A stretch of 64,000 nt of DNA from Ceratothoa steindachneri (Eukaryota; Arthropoda; Malacostraca; Isopoda; Cymothoidae), in NCBI GenBank assembly GCA_963969495.1, contig OZ018325.1:201343446-201407445 (forward strand). Reading direction: 5' to 3'. This document shows positions 1 through 12,439 of the stretch, piece after piece; the stretch's first letter is position 1, and every line of letters begins with the position of its first letter. Position numbers and translations under genes: made by a program. The notes under the pieces were generated by a model, which did not search any database, was not told the DNA's origin, and saw nothing but the letters and a program-made list of their open reading frames with translations.

Positions 1-407
1 AAGCAACTACTATTAGTTTTCGTGTACATTGATAAAATATTTTCTTTCTATTTTTAAAGAATAAGTCTCCGATAAATTTCCACATAATAAGTCTAAGTTG
101 TTTATTTTCTTGTTATGGTCACAAGTAATTACCCACAAGAAGAAAAGGTTTATTCACACAGCAAATATTCGCAACTCCTTAAGGTTCAAATGCTTTAGAA
201 TTTCACTGTCCTATTTAGTTTCATTTTTTCAAACATTCACAATACTTGAGTTTTAATAAACTGCCTAAAAATACGTACTTTGATTTCCGCTCGCAGATCT
301 GGTGTTTTTTTTTAGTATAAAAAACAAGGAATCTATATATTAGTGACTGGCGAATGGCAAGAAATTTCAAACGATTTGATAATAAAAATTGTGAAAAAAT
401 GGATTCA
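1..407. other. AT-rich sequence without a recognised gene
   Basis: I see no coding stretch, RNA gene or clear repeat here. It lies beyond the 3' tail of the adjacent minus-strand LINE and is probably unannotatable intergenic DNA. Confidence 0.5.
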
Positions 408-3340
408 TTTCATAATAATAATAAGTCTTTTGTAATGCGCTCTTCATGGACTGAGACCTTCCCAGAGCACACCTTGTGCTGAGATGAGAATGGAAATTCA
501 ATGGAAATTCAAGAGGGGGAGAAGGCAATATTGAAAAGATGATTTTTCAGGAGACGCTTAAATGTGGTAAGAGAGGGAGAAGACCTGATTTCAGCAGGAA
601 GAGCATTCCACAACTTAGCGGCGCAGATTGAGAAGGAGCAGTCCCCCATTGAGCAGACGGATGAACGAGGAATATTCAAAAGAGGTGCATGTGATGACCG
701 AAGGGCCCGAGGGACATGGCATGGTGAGAGGGCAGAAGAGAGGTAAGACGGGGCCTTGTTGTTTAGGGCCTTAAATGTGAAGAGAAGTATCTTGAAGTGA
801 GTACAGGATCTGACAGGAAGCCAGTGCAGTTCATGCAGCAAGGGTTTCGAGGGAGAGAAACGAGGGCGACGGAGGAGAAGCCAGGCGGCATAGTTCTGTA
901 CAAGTTGAAGGGGGCGGAGAGAGGAGGATGGCAGATTCACAAGCAGAGAGTTACAGTAGTCAAGGCGTGAGGTGATGAAGGCATCAACAGCAGTCTCAAG
1001 ACTTTGGCGATCAAAGTGAGAGCGAATGCGAGAGAAGTTACGAAGGAAACATAGAGAGGATTTGCTGACATTGCGGATATGAGGCTTAAAGGAGAGATGC
1101 TCATCAAAAACAACACCCAGATTCCTAACGCAGTCAGAGAAAATGATAGTATTACCGCCCATAGTAAGTGAGGAAAAGAGAGATTTAGATTTTTTGACAA
1201 GAGCAGGGGTGCCGACGAGGAAGACCTCAGTTTTGGAGTGATTAAGCCTGAGGAAGTTGGTAGAGAGCCAGTGAGAAATGGAGGAGTAGGCAGCCAGGAG
1301 GTCAGTGATAGAGTAGGCAAGAGACGTGGGGTATGAGAAAACAAAAATTTGAGTGTCATCAGCATAGAGGTGGAAGGATAGACCAAGATTACGGAGAAGA
1401 GGACTAAGAGGGAGAAGGTAGATACGAAATAGTAGAGTACCAAGGACAGAGCCTTGTGGCACTCCAAAACGAATGGAGGTAGAGTCGGATGAAACGTCGT
1501 CAATCACAACGGATTGGGTACAAGACGAGAGGTAAGAGCGGAACCAGTCAAGCACGGTGCCTGATATGCCGAGGAAAGAGTGGAGACGATCAAGTAGGAC
1601 GGTATTGTCAATAGTATCGAATGCAGAGGAGAGGTCGAGTAGAAGGAGGATGAAGGCACAACCCCTGTCTGCGGCTCTTCGTACAATCGGACACATTGAG
1701 AAGGGCGGTTTCTGTGGAGTAACCTGACTTCAAACCAGATTGATAGGTTTCATAAATGTTACAGTCCACCATGTGACTGTTGATGCGGAAAGCAACCACT
1801 CTCTCCAGAACCTTAGAGAGGAAAGGAAGTTGCGAAATCGGGCGATAATTGGAAGGGTCAGTGGGGTTCAGTTGAGGCTTTTTAAGAATCGGACGGATGT
1901 GAGCACGTTTGAAGGAAGAGGGAACAAGACCAGTTGCAATTGAAGTGTCGAACAGGTGAAGAAGCGTTGGGAGGATAGCAGGCAGAATTTTACATAACAG
2001 TTTAGGCGGAAAAATGTCCTTTGTTGAGCTCGATTTCTTAGAACGCGAGAGCAGGGCTGTAAGCTCCAACGCGGTCACAGCGTGGAAAACGATAAGCGGC
2101 TGAGGCGGGAAGTCAGGGAGAATGGCAGGAGCTGGGACAGAAGGCTGAGGGAGGGAGGCACGTAGGTTAGTGACCTTATCTGCGAAGAAATTATAGGGAG
2201 TAGCAGAGCTAATGGGTGGTGAGACCTGGGCTGGGGAAGTAAGACGGGAGAGCAGGTGGAAGACGGTACGGGGATCATTCCTATTATTAGTAAACAGATT
2301 ACGTGAGTAGGCTTCACGAGCAGATTTTAATTTCGCCACATAGAAAGCTGTCGCAAGTCAGAACGCCAGCGAGAGAGGGGTCTTGCCTTGCCCACGGGTG
2401 CGAGCCTTTCTAAGGACTCTTTCATGGGCACGCGTGGACTGCCTAGCACGGAGGAGTTCCATAGAGTACCAAGGGGCACGGTGACAACGGGAGTTCAAAG
2501 GGGTGACAAGGGGAGAGTGAGCATCAAGACAAGTGAGAAGGGCTTGCTCCAAATGAGAGAGAATCTGGTCAGGAGAGACAGAAGCATCAAAGGGAGGAAG
2601 TTTGGAGGCCACATCATTAGATAGGGAGGGAATATCAATGGAGGCTAGTCGACGGAAAGGCTTAGGATTATGAGACAGCTGGGGAGGTATATGGAATGGG
2701 ATAGAGAAGTTGAAGTTGATAAGGAAGTGATCAGATATAGCATTCGACAAATTAGTAGTCGTCAGGTTGGAAATAAGACAGTCAGAGATTACAAGGTCTA
2801 AAATGTTACCGTGAGAGTGGGTAGGGAAAGAAACGTGTTGGGTGAGGGAGAAGAGATCAAGGATTTCAGAAAAGACTTTGAAATTAGGATTGTGGCCTAG
2901 GAAGGTTGAAATCACCGAGGATTAGCAGAGAACCAGTGGGGGAGAGGCCAGCGAGGAGGTTACTAAATTCATCAAGAAAAAGCTCGAGGGAGGAGCTGGA
3001 GGGGAGGGGGGTAGAGGACTAAGATAGTTAGAGAGGGGGTGGAATCAGAAACATTGATGAGCGCCTCAAAAGAAAGAAGAGGGGGATAGGGCAGATTATT
3101 CAGAGGGAAGGAGGCACTGTGAATGAGAGCAACTCCACCACCGCAATTGTTACGGGAGGTATGGGATTGGACGTAACCAACAGGGGTAGCGAGATTTAAA
3201 CAGCAAGCAGAAGGGGCAAGCCAAGTTTCCGTGAGTCTAAGGAGAGTGACTCGAGTGTTAACGAGCAGGTCATGAATGTAGTCAGCCTTCTTCGAGAGGC
3301 TTCTGACATTGAGGAGAGACTCTGCTTTCTTTGTAACTTG
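408..3340 (-). pseudogene. L2/CR1-like non-LTR retrotransposon (endonuclease + reverse transcriptase), broken
   Basis: Read on the minus strand, this encodes an apurinic-type endonuclease followed by a reverse transcriptase, the enzymes of target-primed retrotransposition. Endonuclease traces run from about 3330 to 2360, with 'NVRSLSKKADYIHDLL' and 'LTETWLAPS' near 3320-3210 and 'GNILDLVISD' and 'AISDHFLINF' near 2800-2720. RT follows, with 'PSNYRPISQLPFLSKVLER' near 1860-1800, 'LLLLDLSSAFDTID' near 1640, 'GVPQGSVLG' near 1460 and the active-site 'YADDTQ' near 1350. The C-terminal tail ends at 509. There is an in-frame TGA near 2358, a frameshift near 1690, and the endonuclease is disrupted near 2916-3100. 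The 3' UTR carries a TTATTATTATG tail near 415, typical of L2/CR1-type LINE ends. The YADDTQ box favours the L2 side of the CR1 group; the clade is inferred. Confidence 0.85.
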
Positions 3341-3564
3341 GTGGCATTTCCCACAGTATTTTCGAGATTTCCATCCAGGTCTGCGTCCCCCCTTCCCCGC
3401 CTTTATTATTGCCTCTTCCTGCTGAATTAAATGATTTCACATTTCGATCGCTTCAACTCGTCAGAGACGTTTCTCTCGTGCAACCTCTGTGGTCTTCACC
3501 GGATGCCCATTAAACCTCGATTGACCTCGTCAAGCCCCTCATTCTTGCAAACATAAAAGACCCG

Positions 3565-4100
3565 CTGCCTTCAACAAAGGAGTCCTGACTTTGGCTGGGA
3601 AGCACCAGCTCTGTAAAGGCACGCGACTTTCAACTTAGGGGTCCTTATTGTTTAGTGTTTGATTAATGGTGTTCATTTCTTAATCAGGGTTTGATTCAAC
3701 TTAAGAGGCATCACTCCATCGAGTTTTGATTGATCTTAGCCATTTTTACTTTATCAGGCGTGATAAAAATGGTAGATCTCTATAGGGGCTCAACTCCACG
3801 ATAGGCATCCATACTTTATTGGGCCCGATTCAACTTAAATGTCCATATTTTTTCGAGGTGGATTCAACTGAGTCGTTCCTATTATGTCAGAGCTTATATC
3901 AATTAAGTGTCCATATTTCACCGAGGGGAGATACAACTTACGAGTCCCTACTTTATCTAGGCTTGTTTAAAACTAGAAGTCTACTTTATCGGGGATAAAT
4001 TCAATGGAGGCTTCCTTACTTTCTCGGGACATATTCACCTAGGCAATATCAATAAAAGTGTACTCAATTTATTGGGGCTTGATCCACGTTGAGTGAAGTC
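3565..4100. repeat. Degenerate minisatellite, period about 35-40 bp
   Basis: Diverged units resembling 'TTTATCGGGGCTTGATTCAA' plus 'CTTAAGTGTCCATA' recur roughly every 35-40 bases. Units are far from identical, so the array is old. The stretch 3341-3564 between the LINE and this array shows nothing I can assign. Confidence 0.6.
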
Positions 4101-4240
4101 AAGCTACATTGACTATGTTTAGTGGCGAGATTTTTTTCTTTATAGCGCCCATCTGGCGACTTCGACCAAGGGCATAAGTCGCCCTAACTATTATCCAGCC
4201 TAATAATTATATAATAGTGTCGTAGAATACCTTGTGGTCG

Positions 4241-5814
4241 TGATATACTTCTTTGTTGAAGTATGCTTTGATCTAAGAGTGCTATTTCTTTTTTAAAGAA
4301 GAGCCGCTTCAACACGTAAGGATATAAAGAAACGCACAGGAATTATCCCAAAATAAACATATATTTTATATTTAACAATTAACTATGACACAAAACAGTA
4401 AACACATTTATATCCTCCTCTTACGCTAACTGAGGCCAAACCGGTGGGCACCTGGGCCTATTACAATATCGCTCAATGACAAAACAAATAGGCTACACGT
4501 AAACACACCGATTGCTGATTAGTATTTTTATCGCGACCCTTTTTGATTAGCGTTAAACACTAAATTAAAGTACTCTCTTCTACTAGCAAATATGACAGGG
4601 GTTCACGCACAATTATTTCTACTTCCATTAAATCGTGAAACGTACTAAACTCATACTATCGCAATATGAATATAAATGTTCTTTCTAACTTACATGAAAG
4701 AAGGGATCATGGATTGCCGGATGTCGTCGGATGGCTTATCTTGCGCTTCGGAGATTTGGAGTGGCTGATGTTAGACTTCCGTCGAGATGGGATGGAAGAA
4801 GCGAGGTTGGGCGAGGTCAACTACTTATTGCAAATTTGCCTCCGGTTACGTTAAGAAGACGGAGAGAGTTACGGTGCTCTTCGCTCCAAGAGTCGTCTCT
4901 TGGATAATCTTGAGGGCCTCTTGGTGTCTTATTCTTTAACGCCGGGTGTCCAACTAGTTTTTTAGTATACGGGGGGGGGGTATTTTTACCGTAATTAACG
5001 AATGGAACCTCGTTGGGGCTTAGTTCTTCTACTCTCACTCTTACGAAGATTGAGCTGTGAGAGTCACTCGAGAGTGAGCGGGTTTTCTTTTCTCCAGTCA
5101 GACTTCTTCTAAGTCTGTAAAGAATTCTTCGGTATGGCACCGATACAAAACTTGACGATTTATGTTAATTCGGGCCGGGGGGGGGGATCAATCTTCTCAA
5201 TCTGATCCTTTATCGTTTCTCACTGAATAATCTTGCCTGGCTGAAGGATCGATCTTCACGAACTGATCTGATCCTACGTCGTTCTCACCGAATAATCTTG
5301 ACTGGCTGAAGGATAGATCTTCACGAACTGATCCTACGTCATTCTCACCGAATAATAATCCTTTCTTTTTCCTTTAGGCGGACCACCCACACATCTAAGG
5401 GGGAAGGGGGCGAGGCCGCAGAGGGAAGCGCGAATGGTGAGTTCGCATCTGAGACAGCGAGAAGTTCATAGGTTGGCACTGAGGTGCCCAAGTCGGCTTG
5501 TTAATTAGCGAGACCCTCAACCGCCACACTCCTTGGCGTGCCTTTTGACTGGCACCGCTTTTTGGTGATATAACCTCGGGCCTACGGATCTCGTAGGTAA
5601 TTGGATCTTTAGAGCGTCGTTTAAGGGCCTTTGGTGGTTGCCTTAACACAGATGGTCGCTCCAACTACCTATGCGACGGGGAGATCAAACAGGGTAGGCA
5701 GTTACAGTTACTCGCCGGCAACCGTTCTCCGGCTTTCTCCACAAGGAGGGGGGATACTTTAAGGTATATGTCCTCTTGGCCCTCCGGGAGGCTTTATGTT
5801 GCCATTCCTCTACA
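4241..5814 (-). mobile_element. LTR-like repeat unit, copy A (inverted relative of 56724-58147)
   Basis: On the minus strand this matches the plus strand at 56724-58147 over nearly its full length. Both copies start with TGT (TGTRGAGRAATGGC) and lose similarity just after a CA end, as expected of solo LTRs, but I see no matching target duplications. Inside are two or three tandem units of about 60 bp (5215-5370) with 'CGTGAAGATCGATC'-type cores. A reading frame at 5140-4817 contains 'PYRRILYRLRRSL' and 'VRVRVEELSPNEVPFVNY'. It has no ATG in frame upstream, so its start is unknown. Downstream of the reading frame is a GTAAGTTA motif near 4690, shared with copy B, that looks like a 5' splice site. 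I do not recognise the encoded peptide. The unit could instead be the 5' end of a multi-copy gene. Confidence 0.55.
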
Positions 5815-6049
5815 AATAGGCTACACTTTAAAACCAAACAAATAAATAAAAACACCAAAAAACAAAAAAACAACGCCAAAAAAACAAAAGCAACAAAACA
5901 AATAGATGAAATCATGCTCCGGCGTCGAGGGAGGCCCATTAACCCCAGTGCAGGAGCATGCGACCAACACCAAAGAGAGTCAAATAAAATGGAGGGGGGG
6001 AAGCCTCATCTAAGAGGTCAAAGAGTCCACAATTCTGTGTGCATCTACA

Positions 6050-8690
6050 TGTCCTGAGTACATGGAATAAGCAGTAGCTAGTAGCGACATCGTCTGGAAG
6101 GGCCGCAGGGCGATGGCACGCAACATCATGTTCCCATCGGCCGTCTTCCATCTTCTTTGCTAGGCAGTCCAAAAGGCTGACCTGATTCTTGCCATGTAGT
6201 TAGTGTGAGTGGGGAAGACTGAAATTCTGGTCTTATCATTCAGTCTTCCCGGACTCTTTGGCGTCCTCATTGACGCGCTCATTCCCCGCAAACGCTAAAT
6301 ATCCAGGAACCCACCAGAAGATAATCTCGACATCCGACCGGTTCAAGGCAACTGTTTTGTCATGGATACCATGAACCAGGGATTGCAGAGATTATAATAC
6401 CCTGAGAGCACTCATAGCCTCTTCTAAGTCGCTAAAGATCCCAATCCGGTCTCCGAACCGAGCATGGCGTGTTATCTCTCATAACGAGCGATGTATTGCA
6501 ACCAGCTCAGCCGTGAAGACACACTCAGTGCCTAGTAGAACCCGCGGACTTCAAACAGAGGAGATACGAAATGAAAGCAGACTCCCTCCTGGAAAATAAA
6601 CCATCCGTTTTCTCTGGCACCGATCCAGCGGGACATGAAGTGTGCTCCCCAAAAGTCAAACGCTAAATTCTCGGAGCTGTGGAAGCTTTTGGGGTAGAGT
6701 TGTGGCAACTAATATTTGAAGGTGGTACCCTCCAGTGGCATCCAAGGCAGAACCAGAGGCGCAACTGGCCCGAGAGCTACAAGGAGCTCTCGAAGGAGCT
6801 TTCTCGCCTTAAACCCACTGCATATCGTATGACTGCAGTCTCTTGGCGGCAAAGACACCTTCGAATTTGGGCACAAATGCAGTAAAATTGTTTGGCGACT
6901 GAGGGAGACATCGGGCTCGCGCGTAAGAGCGAATAATGAACTGTTTACGGCTTAGAGCAAGTAGCACCTTCCTATGAAGAGGTGATGGATGCACCGGTCG
7001 CCCGCCGGAGACTAGTTTGTAAGATCTATTCTAGCTTGCTCACTTCACGCTCGTCTAAGGATGCGTAAAACCTACATCCATAATCAAGCCTTGGACGAAC
7101 CAAGCAACGTATAAAAGCAAGGTAGAAACCCTTCTCAGCAATCCCAAGTGCTGAACGTCACGGAATAAAGAATGTCTATGCCACGAGTACAAGAGAAACT
7201 AGGGCTGAGAATATGGGAATTGCAGGTGAGGCCTAGATAAAAAAATAGAACGAGACGGTGTGAATCCACAAGTTCAAAGCGAACCTCGTTTAGGGACGAG
7301 TCAGGGTCAGGGTGGAGCCATGGTGCAGACAAAATTGCACCACCTTCGTCACGGTCAAGGAAAACCTAAACCTCTGCACTTTGGTATAACGAGAGATGTT
7401 GGGGTCGATACTCCAGACAGAGCACCAGACCTGCACCATAAGAGATCGAGAGGTCATCTACATATACCGTATTGAGCACATCTTCCGTCACCACCGAGAT
7501 GATACCGCTAATGCTCAGAGCAAAGGGTGTGACACTGAGGAAACTTCACTGCAGGATAAAGTGTGACACTGAGGACACTCCAATGCTGGATGCCCCCTTC
7601 CTGCCCCATTGGGCCAGAGAGGGCTCCCCCCCATCCGTACGCGGAATCGATAATCTCGCTAAAATTCATAAATTAAAATTTGGAGGCATCCTCTCGCCTT
7701 TATCATGTGGAGAGTCTCCATGATACCGTATCACTATGCGGTATAATATGCTTTCTCCAAATCGAAAAACACCTTCGTTTATTGCTCTCTAAGAAAAAAG
7801 GCCCCACAGACCGCATTTTCCAGGAAGAGCAGATCATCTGACGCCGAGTAGAATTTGCTGAAGCTGCACTGTGAATAAGACAGGTTTAATCTGATTTCCA
7901 GGATTATGATTACTCTAACATTTACCAATTTCTCATTCAACCTGCACACGCAAGAACTTAATGAAAATGGGCGGAAACCGGTCGGGGTAGAGCGATCTCT
8001 CTCCAGTTTGTGAAAAACGAGCACAGAGCCAATTCGCTAGCAGAAATTTCATGCCTCGATCACCTTGATGTCGAAACATATCATACGGAATATCATCCGG
8101 ACATCTACGTTGTGCGTGCATGAAGTGAAAGGGGATCGCAACTCACTCAACGTAAACTTGTTATTGAATGGTTTTCTGCCTCTCGAGATAAAGTACAATC
8201 AGCGATTTTAGCCACATCAGGGCCTGTATTGAATGCTGGTGGAGCGCCATATCGGCTAGAAAATGCGGAGAAAGCGGTCGCCAAAGACTGCGCCACGGAC
8301 GTGTGGTCCGAGACTGCGGTCCCGTTCTCCTAAGGAAAGGAAGGGGGGGGGGGATGGCCCTGAATCCTTTTGATTCTCTTCCAAACCTCTGCAATAGGGG
8401 TGTTCTCGTTAAATGAAGAAACGTATGCTCGCCAGAAAGAGCTACGGACGTGCCGAAAGAGAACTCAGCAGTCTCATCCACCGACGTAAAATCCTCGACT
8501 AAGAGAGAGAGAGAGAATTAATTTCCTGAAATCTGGACCACCGCGCCTACTCCAAGCACGATCGATGCGGCACTGGCCAAGAAAATGATAGTTGAATGGA
8601 AAAATGGTCATTACCATGAAGTCCATCAACCACCTTCAGCCCATTCGGGCTGTCCATCCGGAAAGCATAGGGAGAGATCAAGAAAGGAAA
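6050..8690 (-). pseudogene. LINE ORF2 remnant: endonuclease end, reverse transcriptase and RNase H
   Basis: Minus-strand reading, split over many frames. Endonuclease C-terminus: 'VVDGLHGNDHFSIQLSF' near 8640-8580. RT: 'GFRPFSLSSCVCRLNEKLV' near 7985-7920, 'VFFDLEKAYYTA' near 7770, a 'VYVDDLSISYG' active-site box near 7465-7430 and 'ELVDSHRLVLFFYLGLT' near 7240-7200. RNase H: 'CVFTAELVAIHRSL' near 6525-6485, 'DRIGIFSDLEEAMSAL' near 6440-6400 and 'WWVPGYLAFAGNERVNEDA' near 6315-6260. RT plus RNase H points to an I/Jockey-type LINE. Many frameshifts and stops make it inactive. Most of the endonuclease is missing, because the ORF1-like stretch upstream runs almost directly into its last third. 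The clade call is inference. Confidence 0.8.
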
Positions 8691-9710
8691 ATTAAGCGGT
8701 TCTCGGGAGAGATGCATAAACATATTCACATTTAGGACAATTGCTTTCATTTAGGACACCCCTTATAATGAAATCCATGGTAGAATGCGGTGTTACATTC
8801 ACCGGCAAGTCATTGAGTTTCCGAAGATCATTAATAATGGCCACTTCGGAAGGGTCCGTTACATTCGCCAGGAGGCTCCTTTCAGAGAAACGGGTCACTT
8901 TCAGCTCTCCACGACTCAACCTATTTAATGTTATCCTCTGAAAAAAACATGTGGCTTTTTGCTACTTTGCTGCCATTAGTGGAGCGAATAACTTAAAAGT
9001 CTTTGTCTGCCTCCCCCCCCCCCACTCCACACCCGAGGGCGCATCGGAGCCGGAAGTGTCGGTCTTGGCCTGATCACTAGCCGGAACGGCATCCGTCCCT
9101 GGAGCTCCCGCGAATGGGGAAGAACCCCTAGTCGTCTTTGATTTCTTTTTATTTTTCCTTTTCTTCTTTGGAGAGGAGAGCGGAGAGTGAAACCGCTTCT
9201 ATCCACCTTCGAAAAGATGCCCAAGTCAAGATCTTGGCTGTCAATGGGGCACTAGATGAGAGATGGGATTCCACCCGGGTGCCCCCTCTTTAACCCTCTT
9301 TGAATGGACCGTAAGGTCTCCTAGGGTACTTACTTTCCTTGTTACTCTCCTTGTGAGTCGTCTGAGTCCCGTGTCGCCTGAGGAGGAATTTGGAAAGGGG
9401 CGGACTAAGGTTCGTTTTTTGGCACCGAGCCCAGATTCACCGATATGGAAACCGATATGGGCCTCCAATTGGTCCTAGGGCCCGTCACAAAAGTCGCAAG
9501 GGCTTGCATGCCGACCTGTAATGGGAAAGATTTGGGAGCGGATATTCTGGCTCCCATCACAGTCACGAGGCTCAGGGAACGGCGCTGACTCTTACCCCTT
9601 AAAGAGGGTGATGGTGGATCGCTTGGCCCCAGCGGGAGGGACAGGATCTGTGTTCTTGGCGGGCCTCTTAGGGAAGGCAAAGAGGGACCCGCTGCAAATA
9701 GAAAGTTAAA
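8690..9710 (-). pseudogene. LINE ORF1 (gag-like) remnant, 5' of the ORF2 remnant
   Basis: Between 8919 and 8692 the minus strand reads 'LKVTRFSERSLLANVTDPS', then 'EVAIINDLRKLNDLPVNVT'. This resembles the nucleic-acid-binding ORF1 of I/Jockey-type LINEs. Further upstream, about 9520-9400, are 'CDFCDGP' and 'AHIGFHIGESGL', a possible C2H2 zinc finger, then a basic, proline-rich stretch containing 'KKKRKNKKKSKTTRGSSPFA' near 9165-9110. The order ORF1 then ORF2 on the same strand supports one element. Several frames are needed, so it is not functional. The zinc finger is tentative. Confidence 0.5.
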
Positions 9711-9719
9711 CGGAGGAAG

Positions 9720-11276
9720 CTCTACAAAAGAGGATATGGAGTCAAAACTCTAAGCCACCAGAAATGGAGAAACAGAAACGCTCTCTCCGCTATAACATTC
9801 TTGGAGAAAGCACGGTGGGGGGGGGGGACACGTCCGTCAAAAAGGTGGAGCTGTCCGGTGGCTTCTCCAAAGATGGCAAAGAGGAAACACTTTGATTCAA
9901 TGAAATGGGTGCAGGAGAGCCCCTCGATAGGTCGTTTAAATACCTCGTCTGTCCCAAGATCGGTCGTGTATTTAGAAATAGGCAAGTAATGTGAAATATT
10001 GTAAAACTTATAAAAACTTACCAACACAAAAATTCCTAAGCTTGTAACCACTGAAAAGAAAAACGTGGTTGGTGGGATATATCTCATGTCCAGCCACTTA
10101 CCTCTATCCCGTCTATGGTTTTCGGACTTTTCAGGGGCCCACCCTGCGTGCTTTAACTTTGGATCTTCGCGAGGCGCACTAACCACAAATTCTTTCCACA
10201 AAGGCCGCAGCTCCCAAATGGGCCGCCAGAGCACCACAGCGATAAGACGAATTTCCTTAATGGGACGTATTAATCCTCGCTAGGACCACCAAGCACTAAA
10301 GATCGGTTGTAGCAGATCCTGATACGGGACGCGAGAATTTTAGTTGCCCTGGCAGCCAGAGTGGCAGTAAACCCTGTCTACCATAAACAGTACAGCCTTA
10401 TGCACCCGAAAAGTGCCGCGGGGAAGGGGCTATAGGGGCAAAACTGATATTCGCATTATTCGCGCCCCACTGCCCAGGTCTCCTCAAGCCATGGACTCGT
10501 GCAACCTGCAGGCATTGTTTATAGAGGCTCCAAATCCTCTCTTCTGCCACAGCATGAGGTAGCTGGTCAGTTCCTTGTGCCTAGAAATAGGTTGAGGGGA
10601 TAGTCGAAGAAATATAGGAATGTTGAAAGGAAATGAGGGGGAGGCACAACAAGTTGCCACGGCCCCATCAGAGAGTTAAATTCAACCGAGTGACGGAACT
10701 TCCCTAATTGTAACAAGCTGCACATGATACCCTTGCGGGGAATGAGGATGAAGATGGTTAGCACAGAAATGCAGAAGTTTTTAGTTAGCAGAAGGATAAG
10801 AGGCCAAGTTGGGGCTAGATGGGGCACTGAGTCTCGTCAGCAAGGCAGCCAGGAAACACATCGCTGTGTCCCTTACAACGGTTAGTTACCGGATAAGAAG
10901 CAGGTGATTATTTACTCTACCGTAATGACTTTTTCTGTACATTATACTACTTCTTCTTGTAGCATTTGTGGGCGCTTTGTCTAAATGTGTTCTTCCTTTT
11001 TGGTGTCTAACGGCAACATGCGGCAAAACAGAGTTTGAACCCGATTCCGTCGAATTCGGATTCAACCGCGATTCAACAAATTTGGACAAATAACAAAATA
11101 CTACAAGAAGAAATATGCTAACCTAAACTTGGCCATGCCCTCTACAGAGCTGTTTTGGTTTTGTTTACTCGCGAAACTTGAAATTATACTACACGTAAGC
11201 ACGAACCAATTAAACAAAACATCTAAAAACTAACCCTGTTTAAATATCCTCCGACCGCTAACCTTCTGCATCGTAG
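9720..11276. other. No confident gene; possibly the LINE 5' part, then unassigned DNA
   Basis: The GC-richer stretch to about 10560 may be the 5' region of the minus-strand LINE, because it continues its orientation and composition. From 10567 to 11276 only short unrecognised reading frames occur. Confidence 0.35.
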
Positions 11277-11561
11277 TTAAATAAACGCTAACCTCAAAAG
11301 GATGTTAATCGATATCTCTATATCGAAAATATAGAGGTATAACAAAGCGCTTTCGATAAATGCGGTGGTTAAAACTAGAATAATGCCAAACAAAAATTCT
11401 AAGGCTCTATTAGGGTCGTTGTCAACCTCTTTTACGATGTCGGAAAAATACCTTTCACACCCAACACAAGTCACGCACAATGCTGCTAAATCCAAAACAG
11501 AAATGGAAGAAAAGGTGGCTAAAATATCTGTTAAAATATGTTTACAATGTGACGTCATCAT
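11277..11561 (-). CDS. Hypothetical 94-residue protein with one or two hydrophobic segments
   Basis: An uninterrupted frame from ATG to TAA on the minus strand. It contains a mildly hydrophobic stretch (about residues 18-36) and a strong hydrophobic helix (about residues 57-80, 'FGIILVLTTAFIESALLYLY') with a glutamate inside it. A 'DNDPNRALEFLF' linker precedes that helix. The layout of helix, polar loop with P, then helix with buried E superficially resembles an ATP synthase c subunit, but identity is too low to name it. No neighbouring gene supports it and it may be a chance frame. Confidence 0.2.
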   Translation of the reverse strand: MMTSHCKHILTDILATFSSISVLDLAALCVTCVGCERYFSDIVKEVDNDPNRALEFLFGIILVLTTAFIESALLYLYIFDIEISINILLRLAFI

Positions 11562-11612
11562 AATTTAGGCAAAGAGTAAAAATAAAAATTCAAACTGTAA
11601 TTATAATATTAA

Positions 11613-12066
11613 CCAGGCAATGGCTTCGCCACTCCTTCACACGGGGGGGGGGGGGAGCTTGCGCTTCGCTACTAAGATTAAAATTTAAAATCTAAAAAAA
11701 AGCAAACCTGGTTAAATTTTTATACATTTTCTGAACTTCGCCAATTATAATAATTTTAAAAAGGAACTCTAAACTAAATTCCCCCCCTTTCAAAATATCA
11801 TGTTGCTAAAATATAGTTATAGAAGAAGATATATAAAAATAAATTTTCTGAACTTCACCATTTGTAATTCTTTGGTTTTTAAAAATTCACAAAATTTTGA
11901 TACTTTCATTTATTTTTGAACTTCCCCATTTTGTTTTTTGATATTATAAAAGAATTATTTGAAATAACTTTGATAAAAAAACATAAGTCATAACCAAACT
12001 AAGATGAAACTTTCACTCAAATACTCAAAAAAATCCCTTTCTTAAATTATAGAGTTACTGATGATG
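11613..12066 (-). mobile_element. MITE-like element with CCAGG termini, copy 1 (one end lost)
   Basis: It begins 'CCAGGCAATGGCTTCGCC' and runs as the reverse complement of the element at 49226-49778, including the shared 'GCTTCGCTACTAAGATT' block and repeated 'TCTGAACTTC[GA]CCA' motifs. Similarity stops near 12066, about 110 bases short of the far terminus, where a (TA)n tract follows. It encodes nothing. It is probably a non-autonomous DNA transposon. Confidence 0.7.
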
Positions 12067-12075
12067 ATGAGGGTG

Positions 12076-12079
<4 letters not shown>

Positions 12080-12145
<66 letters not shown>
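12080..12145. repeat. (TA)n microsatellite
   Basis: An uninterrupted TA dinucleotide run adjoining the truncated end of the MITE-like element. Confidence 0.95.
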
Positions 12146-12147
<2 letters not shown>

Positions 12148-12439
12148 GGCCGTAGCATTGATAAACACATTTCAGCAAATCAACATGCATATTTCAGGTT
12201 TTTTTACACTTGAGTATACATATTTCAAAGTTGGAAAAAGGTTTTTTGAAAAATATTTGGAACACCCCCTTTTTTGAGCTCAAAATTTCATGTTTAATTT
12301 TCGAGCCAGAAAGATACACACCATCAGAGTTGTTAGTTTGTTGTTATAAGTGTTTCTAAATACATTGGAATTGAGTTTAAACTTAAGGATAATGATAAAC
12401 AAGTGAGGAGTTCAGCTTTTATTATCTAACTGATACCAT

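Noticed and set aside
564..746. Plus-strand frames inside the first LINE
   Set aside because: They oppose a well-supported minus-strand reverse transcriptase.
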